Source: Bacteroidota bacterium (lineage in GTDB: Bacteria > Bacteroidota > Bacteroidia > AKYH767-A > OLB10). From it: DNA of 47,461 nt. The stretch spans positions 1-47,461 of the forward strand of contig JADKIC010000047.1 of assembly GCA_016721435.1 (NCBI GenBank), given 5' to 3'. Under the pieces are notes generated by a model, which was not told where the DNA came from, did no database searches, and saw nothing but the letters and a program-made list of their open reading frames with translations. The translations under genes were made by a program, and so were the position numbers. This document shows, one piece after another, positions 26,309 through 36,690 of this stretch. Within the stretch, counting starts at the first letter, position 1. The number at the start of each line of letters is the position of its first letter.

Positions 26309-28267
26309 TTATTTCAAATTTACAGTCAGCGTTATTTTAGTTCCCTGTCCCGGTTCGGATGTAATTAAAATATTGCCATTTAGTTCCGCGGCTCTTGTAT
26401 TCATATTTTTCAATCCGTTGCCTCCTGTTTTTAAACGGTCTTCGTTGCTATTGAATCCGACACCATCATCTTCTACAACTAATTTTAATGTTTGATTGGT
26501 TTTGGAGATTTCAACGTTCACATTTTTTGCACCGGAATATTTGTAAGCATTGTTCAATGCTTCTTTATAAACCAGGAAAAATGATTTCCGCTTTTCCATC
26601 GAAAGCAGGAGGTTGTTTAATTCACTATCCGCTTTGAAATGCAACACGATATCTTTTCCGGCCAACAGTTCACCCCCAAAGGCGCGCATGTGAAGCAGGA
26701 TGTTTTCGAAATGGTCATTCTGCGGACTTACTGCCCATACAATATCACTCATTTTATCGATCATCTCGCGCGAAGCACTTCCTATTTTTTCGAGAATAGG
26801 AATGGATTCAGAAGTGTTGGAAGTGGATTTCATGCGAGCAATTTCACTCATTACTGAAATGCTTTGCAAGGTAGAACCCATATCATCGTGCAAATCGCGG
26901 CTAATACGTGCCCTGACTTCCTCCATCTGCTTCTTGCGATTGCGCTTCATCCTGTCAATGAAGAGTACAATTGCAGTTCCTGCAAGCAATATAAATATAA
27001 CAGTGCCGCCAATAATTTTGTTACGAACGAGTTTTTGTTTATCCAATTCCCTTTGTGCAGCAATATCCTTTTTTGCCTGCACCACATTGAGCGAATCCTG
27101 CTTCTTGCTGAAATCGTAATTCATTTGCAGCGCAACTATTTTCTCTGTGTTTTCAGTGTTCGAAATGCTGTCGCGGTAAGCGATGTAGAGTTTATAATGC
27201 TCGAATGCCTGCTTAAAGTGGCCTTGTGCGCTGTCCAATGTTGCTAAAGCATTATCGCTAATTTTAATATCAAACAAGCTTCCAATCTCCAAACTAAGTG
27301 CCAATGCATTATTTAGATATTCAGATGCTTCTTTGTATTTCTTCTGTTGAATAAAAATTTCACCGATATCGACGCAAGTAATAGCAATGCCATCTTTATC
27401 CCCGATTTCCTTAAAGATTTTTAAGGAGGCTAAATGATACTTTAATGCTTCAGGATAATTGCTTTGTTTATTATAAATACGCGCGATGTTCTCATAAGCA
27501 CCGGTGAGACCTCGTCTATCCCCGATTTCTTTTTGTATTTTTATAGCAGCAAAGTCATTCTTCAATGCTGCAGAATAATTGCCTTGTGTCGTATAAATAA
27601 TTGCGATGTTGGTGTAAAGAAGAGCAATACCATGTTTATCCCCGATTTCTTTTGCTATTTTTAAAGAAATCAAATAATTCTTCAATGCTTCGGAATAGTT
27701 GCCTACAAGATTATAAACGCTTCCGATGTTGGCATAAGTAGCTGCAAGACCTTTTTTTTCACCGACTTCTTCTAGTATTTTTAAAGATTTAAGCTGATAT
27801 TTTAATGCTTCGGGATAATTGTCTTGCTGATAATAAATACCTCCCATATGGGCATAAGAATTACCAATTCGTTTTTTATCCCCCATATCTTCCCATATCT
27901 TCAATGCCTTTTTAATAAATTCCAGAGATGGTATATAATCTCCCTTCATTCCATGAATGACCCCCATACTGTTATAAGCATTTCCCATTCCCTTTTTATA
28001 ACCCAGCTGCTCTGATAAAGCCATGCATTGTTCGGCATAAACCTTTGCAGTGTCAGGGTCAATGTACCAATATGCTTTGGAAAGGTCACCTAAAATATTG
28101 GCCGCTATAGTGTCGTACTGCGATGGAGATTTTATTCTTAACTCTATTTTTCTTGCGTTATGGTTTTTAAGTTGGGTTTCTAAAGAGTCAATACGTTGAC
28201 GGTTCTGCGAAAATGAATAGTTTTGTAAGAAGAACAATAAGATAACAAGGGAACCTGCTTTATTCAT
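26309..28267 (-). CDS. TPR-containing sensor histidine kinase (HisKA_3)
   Basis: 652 residues. Signal-like N-terminus (LVILLFFLQNYSFS), then about seven TPR repeats of 40 residues (about 85-385; recurring pattern YPEALKYHLASLKIFKEIGD), a coiled stretch, one membrane helix (about 416-437, IIGGTVIFILLAGTAIVLFI), and a HisKA_3 transmitter with phospho-acceptor His460 in RDLHDDMGSTLQS. The HATPase domain has an N box (ALNNAYKYSGAKN), a D box (VEDDGVGF) and a G box (GGNGLKNM). The TPR part is probably periplasmic and senses a protein or peptide ligand. The transmitter is almost identical to that of the upstream kinase at 28314-31567. Intact and the likely partner of the regulator that follows. Confidence 0.92.
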   Translation of the reverse strand: MNKAGSLVILLFFLQNYSFSQNRQRIDSLETQLKNHNARKIELRIKSPSQYDTIAANILGDLSKAYWYIDPDTAKVYAEQCMALSEQLGYKKGMGNAYNSMGVIHGMKGDYIPSLEFIKKALKIWEDMGDKKRIGNSYAHMGGIYYQQDNYPEALKYQLKSLKILEEVGEKKGLAATYANIGSVYNLVGNYSEALKNYLISLKIAKEIGDKHGIALLYTNIAIIYTTQGNYSAALKNDFAAIKIQKEIGDRRGLTGAYENIARIYNKQSNYPEALKYHLASLKIFKEIGDKDGIAITCVDIGEIFIQQKKYKEASEYLNNALALSLEIGSLFDIKISDNALATLDSAQGHFKQAFEHYKLYIAYRDSISNTENTEKIVALQMNYDFSKKQDSLNVVQAKKDIAAQRELDKQKLVRNKIIGGTVIFILLAGTAIVLFIDRMKRNRKKQMEEVRARISRDLHDDMGSTLQSISVMSEIARMKSTSNTSESIPILEKIGSASREMIDKMSDIVWAVSPQNDHFENILLHMRAFGGELLAGKDIVLHFKADSELNNLLLSMEKRKSFFLVYKEALNNAYKYSGAKNVNVEISKTNQTLKLVVEDDGVGFNSNEDRLKTGGNGLKNMNTRAAELNGNILITSEPGQGTKITLTVNLK

Positions 28268-28313
28268 ATCCGGATTATATATTCACTCTTTTCATCTTAT
28301 TTCTATGTTCAGG

Positions 28314-31300
28314 TTATTTCAAATTTACAGTCAGGCTTACCGTAGTTCCTTGCCCTATTTGTGAATGAATTGAAATATTGCCATTTAATTCTGCAGCTCT
28401 TGTATTCATATTTTTCAATCCGTTGCCACCTGTTTTTAAACGGTCTTCATTGATATTGAATCCGACACCATCATCTTCAACCACCAACTTTAATGTATAA
28501 TTAGTTTTGAAGATTTCAACGTTCACATTTTTTGCTCCGGAATATTTGTAGGCATTGTTCAAAGCTTATTTATAAACAAGAAAAAATGATTTCCGCTTTT
28601 CCATAGAAAGCCTGATGTTATTTAAACCACTATCCGATTTAAAATGCAACGCAATATCCTTCCCCGCCAATAGTTCACCACCAAAGGCCCGCATGTGGAG
28701 TATGATGTTTTCGAAATGATCATTTTGCGGATTCACAGCCCAAACAATATCATTCATTTTTTCCACCATCTCGCGGGAAGCACTGCCTATTTTTTCGAGA
28801 ATAGGAATGGATTCAGATGTATTGGAAGTGGATTTCATACGTGCAATTTCACTCATCACTGAAATGCTCTGCAAGGTGGAACCCATATCGTCATGCAAGT
28901 CGCGGCTGATGCGTGCTCTGACTGCTTCCATTTGCTTCTGGCGGTTCTGTTCATACCTGTTGATGAAGTAAATGATTGCGAATGTCACGAGAAAACATAA
29001 TAGTATAAACCACGTCCGCTGCCACCAGGGCGGTGTAATGGTAATCTGAAGCTGCGTGCCCGTTTCATTCCACACCCCATCGCTGTTGCAGGCTTTTACT
29101 TTAAAAGTATATTGACCCGGTTCAAGCTTTGAATACGTTACATACCTGCGGGTGTCGCTGAAAATCCAGTCGGGATCAACGCCTTCGAGCATGTAAGCAT
29201 AACGGTTTTTCTGATTCCGGAAGTAACTCAATGCAGCAAATTCAAAAGACAAACGGTTCTCATCATAGTTCAGATTCAACTGTCCGTTACCGATAGGTAT
29301 TTCCTTGTCAAATATTTTAAAGGAAGAGATGACTACCGGGGGTATTAATTTTTTGTTTTCAATTTTGTCGGGGTCAATGATGTTGTAACCTGTAATTCCG
29401 CCAATAAGCAGTGTGCCGTCTTTCAACTTTATGGCAGCGCCCGTGTTATATTCATAATTCTGTATGCCGTCTTTTTCACTAAAATTCTTACAGGAAAAAT
29501 CCATCGGATTGAACCTGGACAAGCCGTGGTTGGTGCCCATCCACAACATGCCATTGTTGTCACAAACCAAAGTATAGATTCGGTCATCAGGCAATCCATT
29601 TGCTTTCGTGAAATGGGTGAAATTATCCTGCTCTTTGTTGTAACGGTTCAGCCCTCCACCATTGGTTCCTACCCAAAGATTTCCATTTTTATCAAGACAC
29701 AAGCTCCTGACATTATTATGGTGAATGCTCTTTTCATTGCCGGGAATATTGACGTACCGTTTCCACTTTTTTGTCTGTTCATTGTACCTGCACAATCCGT
29801 TTTCGGTGCCTGCCCAAATATTGCCCTGCGCATCTTCAGAAACAACAAAAGCAATTCCGGGTGGAATAGCCGCAGCATCATTCGCATCAGGAAAACTGTA
29901 TTCAAACTTAATGTCATTCATTTTTTCAAAATTCAAATCATTGCAGTCCACCATGCAAATACCTGAATGCCATGTTGAAATCCACATCCTGTTTTTCCTG
30001 TCAAAAAAGAGATTTCTGAATATGCTTTCGTTAACCTTCTTCAGCGGCGGTGGTTTAATTGAATAAGAACGCTTCGTATTTATATTATAAATCACCAATT
30101 CACCATACCAGGTTCCAATCCATATATTACCCGCATGATCTCTTGCAAGCGAGCCAAAAGGAAAACCCTGGCTAAGCAGCCTGTCATAATTACCACTACG
30201 GGTTTCAATATTTGCAGGACAGAGAGATTGTAAATTGCTGAACTTTTGCGTCTCACCGGAATAACTGAATAACCCATTCATTGTAGCAACCCAATAACCA
30301 TCATCTGTTTCCAGAAAGCCGCGTATGTTAGCGCTCCAGCCTTGTTCTTCAGTGAACGCATCTTTAGCAGTGGAGGGAACTGCAGTTTTAAAAAGCGCGG
30401 TTACCGGCTCCATCTTTATCAAGCCATGCCCAAAACATGAAGCCCATAGTACTCCGTTATCATCAACCAATATTCTGTCAATCATATTTCCGGGCAGACT
30501 GTTTGATCCGTTGGATATCGGATTTCCGGGTTCATGAATGTATTGTGTCAATTCACCCGTAGATAAGCTATAATGTATAATGCCCATTTGTGCCGTCCCC
30601 AACCACACTCCTCCATTGTTATCTGCCGTACAGTTCAATATCATTCTGTCCGTCAATGCTTGTTCTGGAATTCTTTTATTTACATAAACCAGCTGCTCTT
30701 CGCCTGTACGGATATTGATGATGTTAAGGAAACCTGTTTGAGAGCGAATAATTACCAGCGAATCGTGAAGCGGAAGATAGAATTGAAATGCATAATCAAA
30801 GTTCCTTGGTGCTTTAAATCAAAGTGCCATTCAAAAGCGCTTGTAACGGAATTAAAACGAAATACACTTCTCTTGTTAAAAAGATAAAAATCGTTATCGG
30901 TAAAAAACACATCAGCAAAGGTGGAACTGTCTTCTCTTCCTTCACTATCCAGGATTTTTACTTCTGTCATCGTTTTCGACTTTTCATCCAAAAACAGTAA
31001 GTGTGGCTTTCCAATTAAATTGTGTGAAAGCAGCACGCGGTTATCAGCCGATGCTATAACACTCCATTCTTTGGGCGCTATCGGATAGGGAAGCGCAAAG
31101 TATTGCGTGCCGGCCCTGCTTATTTTAAAAATTGAAAAGTTGCTTAATGCCCAGTAGTGGTCGCTGACGCCTTTTACTTCGAAAATGCGAAAGAGGTCTA
31201 AGCTATCTCCAAAAGGCAGCTTAAAAGTAAATGATGCTGTTGCCGGATTGTATTTGCAAAACTTCCCCTGCGTTTCAAAATAAATATCTCCGTACCGCGG

Positions 31301-31567
31301 AAAAGCTCCATACCATGCGATGTCATTGGGCAAGCTCGTGCTGTCACCGGGAAGGTGGCGGAATACTTTAAAGTTATACCCATCAAACCGTGCAACGCCT
31401 TCTTCACTTGTCAGCCAGATGTAACCGGTTGTGTCTTTATAAATGCCACTAATGGTGCCTGATTGCAGCCCCTGTTCCTGGGTGAAATTGGTGATGGTGT
31501 ATTGTTGCTGTGCGAAAGCGGTTGCGCACATACAATACAAACCAAAAAGAATTAGCAGTTTCTTCAT
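28314..31567 (-). pseudogene. Two-component propeller (Y_Y_Y) sensor histidine kinase, disrupted
   Basis: About 1085 residues if repaired. Signal peptide (MKKLLILFGLYCMCATAFAQ), two-component regulator propeller repeats (GYIWLTSEEGVARFDGYNFK, NLWVGTNGGGLNRYNKEQDN), a Y_Y_Y domain (ENRLSFEFAALSYF, YTFKVKACNSDG), a membrane helix (WFILLCFLVTFAIIYFI), then HisKA_3 (RDLHDDMGSTLQS) and HATPase. Two breaks: one T is missing from a run near 30825 (GATTTAAAGC), and a GAA to TAA change at 28566 stops translation inside the HATPase N-box region (VYK-stop-ALNNAYKYSG), where the neighbouring kinase has VYKEALNN. The nonsense change is a substitution, not a homopolymer error, so loss of kinase activity may be real. 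Stop lies 46 bases from the next kinase; probably one operon with it. Confidence 0.8.
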
Positions 31568-31899
31568 CAGCTGTCCTTCAGTTTAATAAAAAGTAGTGTG
31601 CCCCAAACATTTTAAATATCGATAGTCTGTGAAAATAGTTGTTTTTTATATCATTTTATTGAGACAACGGCCTGTTTGGATAAATTTTTAACTCAGTACA
31701 CCATCTGTTACCTTATAGCTTTAACCCTGTCTGACACAGGTTTGGGCATGGTCGAAAGCAGGGCTTGGAAAAATATCATCCCGGAAATTACAGAAATGCC
31801 TAAAAGAAGAACAAACGGAGCGTTAAATGCTGTCCGGCTAACAATTGCCAAACAGATAACAACGGCAGTCTTGACATGGAAAAAGACTATCAGTACCAG
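31568..31899. other. Gap between kinase and DUF3500 genes, nothing assigned
   Basis: A 77-codon plus-strand frame (31676-31909) runs into the next gene's 3' end and has no signal peptide, domain or conserved motif; the minus strand has none either. No palindrome of the 19-bp type is present upstream of the propeller kinase, so its transcription signals are not evident. Confidence 0.3.
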
Positions 31900-32910
31900 C
31901 TATTCGTGATGATGCCCGCTGTTTCTATAATGCTCCTTTAAAAGGTCAACGCCAAAATCACCATCAAAATCGCGCCAGACTATATGTATATGATTGGCAT
32001 GATGAGTCGTATTGTCGAACTCGATTAAAAAAGTTTTTCCTTGTATTCTGTAATAATGGGGGACTCCTTTTATTAAACCTCCTGCCCATCCGAATCTGAT
32101 TTGATTAAAATCTTCTGATACAATACGCTTCATTCTCACCTCTGCTATTTCAGCCGGCATGGAAGAAAGATGACAAGCAATTAATTTATTTAAAATATTC
32201 TTTTGTGGAGATGTCAGGTCTTTGGCTAATATTCCAACCGGGGGAAGGGGTCCAACTTGAATAGCATTGGAAGTAACTACGTCGTTAAAAGATCTCTCTT
32301 GAAAAATCGCTGTTGATCGTTGCTCCCCTGTGAGCATATTTATTAATTCAAAGCCAATATCCTCCTCGTCTTTTATTATTCGTCTGCCCTTATACTCTCC
32401 GGTATCAATTTCTGCAGGATAGATTCCAAAAAAAATTGGAGTGAATGCCAATTGATTATTTACAACTGTAAAATTAAGCGCAATATGATGCCCGCTGAAT
32501 TTCCATCCCCAAACACTGTCTCGTCCCGGAGTACCATAAAAGGCAGCAAAATAATTTTCAGGAATCCGATGTATCATATTAGGCTCTAACTCCTTTAAAT
32601 AATATTCATTATTCATGATTTCCTTCGTTCTTGAATAACCTTTCTCACTTAAAAAACTTTTAAGCAAGGCATAGACATTTTTCTTTTGAATGCTATCCAG
32701 GTCTATTAAACACACACCTTTTCTGGGAATCAAACTGGGGGGAAGGTAATTCCAATCATACCTCGACATTTCATCAAAAGGAAAAACCGCCTTCGCCTTT
32801 TGACTGCTTTCTAATGAATTTATACATTTTACTGCAGCCGAAAAGTCTACCGTATTATGCTGTGCTGTTAAAGAGAAGGGAATGAATAATAGGAAATAAA
32901 ATATTCTCAT
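31900..32910 (-). CDS. Secreted DUF3500 family protein
   Basis: 336 residues with signal peptide MRIFYFLLFIPFSLTAQ. Recognised by the family's conserved phrases: WGWKFSGHHIALNFTVVN, ATP-like FFGIYPAEI, RFGWAGG, GVPHYYRIQGKTFLIEFDNT, HANHIHIVWRDFDGDFG and a His-rich end (SGHHHE). The repeated His/Asp motifs suggest a metal site. The family is described in Pfam as of unknown function. A repeat with a promoter-like arrangement lies 73 bases upstream of the start. Confidence 0.85.
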   Translation of the reverse strand: MRIFYFLLFIPFSLTAQHNTVDFSAAVKCINSLESSQKAKAVFPFDEMSRYDWNYLPPSLIPRKGVCLIDLDSIQKKNVYALLKSFLSEKGYSRTKEIMNNEYYLKELEPNMIHRIPENYFAAFYGTPGRDSVWGWKFSGHHIALNFTVVNNQLAFTPIFFGIYPAEIDTGEYKGRRIIKDEEDIGFELINMLTGEQRSTAIFQERSFNDVVTSNAIQVGPLPPVGILAKDLTSPQKNILNKLIACHLSSMPAEIAEVRMKRIVSEDFNQIRFGWAGGLIKGVPHYYRIQGKTFLIEFDNTTHHANHIHIVWRDFDGDFGVDLLKEHYRNSGHHHE

Positions 32911-32954
32911 ATTAAGTTAATTTGTCATGATAATTGCTGCCAATGTTCTCGTAC

Positions 32955-33080
32955 TGGCTGCCCTGTTCGTCTTCCCGGACTATAAAGATATTGAAGGGCG
33001 CGCAACAAACCAGATTTTTTTCGATAGTAGATTCGTGCGCTAATTTTCTCCAGGTGGATATTGTAGATGTATCTATGTAT
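32955..33080 (-). repeat. Promoter-bearing repeat R, copy 1
   Basis: Shares with copies near 35051, 36541 and 46321 the core GACTATAAAGATATTGAAGG followed by GCGCGCAACAAACCA. On the minus strand this reads TCTG (33011-33014), 20 bp, TATCTTTA (32983-32990), pointing at the DUF3500 gene. The distal half (GATTCGTGCGC, then CTCCAGG) matches copy 4. Confidence 0.55.
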
Positions 33081-33170
33081 TGAATGGCAAGAAAGTCATG
33101 CTAATAGAAGTACGTTGGGCAATCCTATGATACCACATAGCATTGATCAGGAGTTCTTTATTTTGTCAAC

Positions 33171-33608
33171 CTATATTTGTCCCTTATATTTCGGGTCAAA
33201 GTCTACCATCCATTCAATTCCATACTTGTCTCTGAACATTCCAAAATATGAACCCCAGAGACTGTCGGCAATAGGCACCTCAATTTCTCCGCCGGCCGAA
33301 AGTCCGCTAAATAATTTGTCTGCTTCTTCTTTACTTTCTGCACTTATAGAAATTTTACTTCTATTCTCATTTTCATTTGTCCGGCCCATACTTTCCGGAA
33401 CGTCATTGGCCATTAAAACATTTTGACCAATAGGTAATGCAATGTGCATTATTTTATTTGCTTCGTGTTCAGGGACTGGAAAATCAGGGCTCGCCATATC
33501 TTTGAAACGCATAATCATGGCGAACTCTCCGCCAAATACTGATTTGTAAAATGTAAAAGCTTCTTCGGCATTGCCGTTGAAGTTAATGTAAGGATTTATA
33601 AGTGCCAT
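33171..33608 (-). CDS. VOC family (PhnB-like glyoxalase-fold) protein
   Basis: 145 residues. Begins LINPYINFNGNAEEAFTFYK and contains SVFGGEFAMIMRF and the terminal WGSYFGMFRDKYGIEWMVDF, the standard pattern of PhnB / DUF1338-free VOC proteins. Members are cytoplasmic dimers; substrates are mostly unknown. The metal-binding positions typical of true glyoxalases are not clearly kept, so no reaction is assigned. It precedes an SRPBCC gene 120 bases away on the same strand side, a pairing often seen in Bacteroidota stress or detoxification sets. Confidence 0.88.
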   Translation of the reverse strand: MALINPYINFNGNAEEAFTFYKSVFGGEFAMIMRFKDMASPDFPVPEHEANKIMHIALPIGQNVLMANDVPESMGRTNENENRSKISISAESKEEADKLFSGLSAGGEIEVPIADSLWGSYFGMFRDKYGIEWMVDFDPKYKGQI

Positions 33609-33731
33609 ATTTTTTTGATTTAAGTTGTTTAACCCGTAACTCCCTTCATTGTTTGACCTTCGTTCCAGTGAACCGCCAATTTCAAGTAGGTATTACTATA
33701 GTTCTTGTTGTTTTATACTATTCTTGAACTT

Positions 33732-34205
33732 TTATTTTTCACATAGTTCTTTCAACCTATCTAGTGCTTTTGGGTAGGTATCGCTCATATAATCTATAAA
33801 ATCTTCAGTGGTGTCCAGATCAACAGTCACAATTGTATCGCGATAGCCATCAGGTCCGGTGTTTTCTTCGAAGGAATAGTTTTCAAATCCGTTTGCCCAC
33901 TTTTCCACTTCCGGTCCTTCTGTAATTTCCTTGTCCGCTTTAACAAGACCATAATGTTGAATCGAAACAAATTGGTTGGGAATGTTTTCAGCTATTCTGG
34001 AAACCATACCTCCTTTTTCTCTTTTATCATCTACTCCAATAAATAAAATTTTACTTCCCTTATCCCAACTTCCTTCATAAGTAGATGTCGGATTAAACAT
34101 AGCCGTCCATTGTTCATAGGTTGATTTACTCTTAATACCTAACATAAAATCATAAATCCTGGTGACAGGTGCATGGATGCTTACTTTGAATTGTAATTTT
34201 TTCAT
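33732..34205 (-). CDS. SRPBCC / AHSA1-like ligand-binding protein
   Basis: 157 residues. Opens with LQFKVSIHAPVTRIYDFML, typical first strand and helix of the START/Bet v1 fold, continues with YEQWTAMFNPTSTYEGSWDK and ends with a long C-terminal helix (TYPKALDRLKELCEK). No signal peptide, so cytoplasmic. Proteins of this type bind hydrophobic ligands or act as Hsp90-activator homologues; the ligand cannot be told from sequence. Confidence 0.85.
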   Translation of the reverse strand: MKKLQFKVSIHAPVTRIYDFMLGIKSKSTYEQWTAMFNPTSTYEGSWDKGSKILFIGVDDKREKGGMVSRIAENIPNQFVSIQHYGLVKADKEITEGPEVEKWANGFENYSFEENTGPDGYRDTIVTVDLDTTEDFIDYMSDTYPKALDRLKELCEK

Positions 34206-34231
34206 GATATTAATGTTTTATAGAATTATTC

Positions 34232-34400
34232 TTAAAAGAATCTGTTGTCCGTCATACTTAGCAGTCGTTTAAGATAGCCTTTAATCTCAGTTCTCCATCC
34301 TGTAGGGCCATTACTCTGCTTTAACATTTCATTATTCAGATCCTGCTCGTAACACTTTGAAAAAATGCAATACTGAGAAGGGTTCCTTTAGTTTTTGTAG
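34232..34400 (-). pseudogene. Possible gene remnant
   Basis: A minus-strand frame of about 50 codons ends at the TAA at 34232 and reads CYEQDLNNEMLKQSNGPTGW followed by RTEIKGYLKRLLSM. Composition looks coding, but there is no start codon or recognisable family. It may be the 3' end of a deleted gene. The rest of the gap to the GNAT gene is empty. Confidence 0.25.
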
Positions 34401-34446
34401 GAGTTCTCCTTCTCCATGGTCCAGTCGAATACCCGTATTACGCTAA

Positions 34447-34992
34447 TCATATATTTGCGTTTCCGGCTCTTTTCAATTCCTGTCTCTTTAGCTCCCATCT
34501 CCATATTAAACCATCATCCGGGTCATTGATCTCGTGGACTTTTTTAAATCCACATTTCTGCAAAACTTTCGTAGAGGCATTTTCCTGTCCCAGTGTATGA
34601 GCAATAATTGATTTCACTTTTTCGTCATTGAAAGCAATTTCAATCAGTCCTTTTGTCATTTCGGTAGCAAGTCCACGATTTCTGTAAGCAGGTGCAATTT
34701 CGTAACCAAGTTCAACAGTTCCATCTGTATCAGGTTTACCTTTATATCCCCCACTTCCAATTAATTTATTGTCTTGCTTGTGAATTGGAAAATAGGTCCA
34801 CCAATATTTTTCCTCGTCACTTTCTAATAGTTTATCAAGTGAATACTGTAATGCAACAACACCAAATTCTGTCCAATTTTCCTGAACCGAGACGTTAAGT
34901 TTTTCTGCAATAAATTCATTTCCCCGAATTGCCAATTTCAATATTTCAGTATCGCAGGGAATGATTTTTAAGTTCTTAGTTTCTATTGACAA
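34447..34992 (-). CDS. GNAT family N-acetyltransferase (RimJ/RimL type)
   Basis: 181 residues. Begins with the RimJ/RimL-like strand IETKNLKIIPCD, contains LIGSGGYKGKPDTDGTVELG followed by YEIAPAYRNRGLATEMTKGL, which includes the acetyl-CoA pyrophosphate loop (RNRGLAT), and ends with the ENASTKVLQKCGFKKV motif. It should transfer acetyl groups to an amine on a protein or small molecule; the substrate is unknown. Repeat R copy 2 with its promoter-like arrangement lies 85 bases upstream. Confidence 0.9.
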   Translation of the reverse strand: MSIETKNLKIIPCDTEILKLAIRGNEFIAEKLNVSVQENWTEFGVVALQYSLDKLLESDEEKYWWTYFPIHKQDNKLIGSGGYKGKPDTDGTVELGYEIAPAYRNRGLATEMTKGLIEIAFNDEKVKSIIAHTLGQENASTKVLQKCGFKKVHEINDPDDGLIWRWELKRQELKRAGNANI

Positions 34993-35050
34993 TTTATTTG
35001 AATAGTTGTGTTTGTGTTATTATTTATCCTGGCCGAATACGTCCCTAGAT

Positions 35051-35165
35051 GCTGCCGCGAACGCCGTACGGGACTATAAAGATACCGTAGGGCGAGTAAC
35101 AAACCAAATTACTTCAGATGGCAGTCTTACAGGTGAGCAGGCAAGTTCAATTGGCAACCCCCCCG
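35051..35165 (-). repeat. Promoter-bearing repeat R, copy 2
   Basis: Core GACTATAAAGATACCGTAGG, then CGAGTAACAAACCAAATTAC. On the minus strand TTTG (35105-35108), 20 bp, TATCTTTA (35077-35084), directed at the GNAT gene. The distal part (GAGCAGGCAAG) matches copy 3. A plus-strand open frame through it is spurious. Confidence 0.55.
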
Positions 35166-35308
35166 AAGTGAGTTTTGACATTGGATTCGTTTAACTACAC
35201 TGTCCAATAGAAACTCATCCCGATAGCTATAAAGACATTATTTACAGCTCAAAGTTCCTTTATATTTCCTTGAATCTTCGTGTTATCATTTGTTCAACTT
35301 CACATACA

Positions 35309-36496
35309 TTAAATAACAGTTATTGTTTTCGAAAATGTAACTAATGACGAATTCATTTCATAGTATTCTATCAGATATGTTCCTGCCCATAAAATAATAT
35401 GAAGGTCACAATGGGAGTTAGGAGAAATTGAAGTAAAGATTCTTTCCTGTGCAATAACATAAGGACTTATCGTCCAATTTTGTTCCGTTCCGATTTGCCA
35501 GCCAATCCAAGTTCCTGGATTACCATTGATTCTTACTTTTATACTTGAACATGTCTTCAGATCAACAGCCAAACTCATACTGCTATCCACACTATAAATT
35601 AGTTTGTTTGGGAATAAAATATTATCTCCATAATTTCCTATTAAAGGATAATTTAAGACCTTATGGGTTATTGGGAATGTAGTAGTATTTATAAACTCCT
35701 GAATGTAAGTTTCAAAATGAGGAATTGATACTGTCATTCCTAAGTTTAAATAAAAATTCAAAACATTACTTCTAATTGAAACTGTATCTAACAAAAGTGT
35801 TTGATCAATAAGCGAAGACATTGCATTTGAATCGTTTAGCATTCCATCATTGCGGATGTCATTACTTATTAAAGCTAATAGTGACGAGAGTTCACTTTCA
35901 GATCGAAAACCCTGCAAGATGGCAGAAACCCCAAGCAAGATTGCATTGCCGTCACCCGATTGCGAAATATCCAAATATTCTGAATTGTCTATGCCCACTA
36001 ATGAAATATTAAAAATAGCTAGTACCTCTCTTTGTGCTTTGATCTTTGCGGAATCAAAAGACATTCCTGATCCCAAAAGAAACTCAACTCTCGGCTTTTC
36101 TAAATGTGTCAATACATTTACATGTATCGAATTAGAGTTACCAATATCTGCAATACAATTTAGTGTAAGTGGTGCGATTGAATTAGAACCACAAACTTCA
36201 TTGAAATAAAATCCATCAGCTTTGATTTGAACATAATTTGAAAGTAAATTAATATTACTTAAGTTAAATCTTCCTGTATTATTTGCAATTTGAGTTAAAA
36301 ATGTTTTACCTGTTTGTGAATAGTTGGAGCTTAATTCATACACCGTAATTGAACTACCATTTAAAAAAGGTCCCTTTTGTGCATAACCGGCAATAGTATT
36401 ATTGACCTGGGGTAATTCATTGTCCCTTTTGCATCCGTTTAAAATAAAAACAACAAGTAGAATTGAAGTTATTCTAAATAGTTTTTGCATTGCCAT
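35309..36496 (-). CDS. Hypothetical lipoprotein
   Basis: 395 residues. Type II signal peptide with lipobox Cys in VVFILNGC, so lipid-anchored. The first 150 residues have a recurring Bacteroidota pattern (GYAQKGPFLNGSSITVYEL, IQTGKTF-like TGKTFLTQIANN, HVNVLTHLEKPRVEFLL). The first part may be a carboxypeptidase-regulatory-like or beta-sandwich domain; the last 90 residues look like another beta-sandwich (VKVRINGNPGTWIGWQ-type sequence). Function unknown. ATG at 36490 (MQKLFRIT) is an equally good start. Repeat R copy 3 lies 64 bases upstream of the first ATG. Confidence 0.8.
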   Translation of the reverse strand: MAMQKLFRITSILLVVFILNGCKRDNELPQVNNTIAGYAQKGPFLNGSSITVYELSSNYSQTGKTFLTQIANNTGRFNLSNINLLSNYVQIKADGFYFNEVCGSNSIAPLTLNCIADIGNSNSIHVNVLTHLEKPRVEFLLGSGMSFDSAKIKAQREVLAIFNISLVGIDNSEYLDISQSGDGNAILLGVSAILQGFRSESELSSLLALISNDIRNDGMLNDSNAMSSLIDQTLLLDTVSIRSNVLNFYLNLGMTVSIPHFETYIQEFINTTTFPITHKVLNYPLIGNYGDNILFPNKLIYSVDSSMSLAVDLKTCSSIKVRINGNPGTWIGWQIGTEQNWTISPYVIAQERIFTSISPNSHCDLHIILWAGTYLIEYYEMNSSLVTFSKTITVI

Positions 36497-36540
36497 AGGT
36501 TTTATGAATGACTGAATAAGCCCCTTCCAGAGTTACCACA

Positions 36541-36690
36541 GTGCCGCCTTCCGAGATTATAAAGGTATCAAATGGCGCGCATAAAACCTAATTACTTCCG
36601 CCGGCAATCGCACCGGGAGGTAGGCAAGACAACTCTCCAACTGGTCCCGGAACGGGTCTGGGATGTACCGATATCATGAAGGATAGTTCG
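36541..36690 (-). repeat. Promoter-bearing repeat R, copy 3
   Basis: Core GATTATAAAGGTATCAAATG, then GCGCGCATAAAACC. On the minus strand TTAG (36588-36591), 20 bp, TACCTTTA (36560-36567), directed at the lipoprotein gene. The end TCTGGGATGTACCGAT is shared with copy 4. It sits in a divergent intergenic region. Confidence 0.55.

Noticed and set aside
31676..31909. 77-codon plus-strand open frame
   Set aside because: No recognisable family, poor start context, and it runs into the 3' end of the DUF3500 gene.
35006..35194. Plus-strand open frame in repeat R copy 2
   Set aside because: Lies in a repeat whose other copies do not keep the frame.
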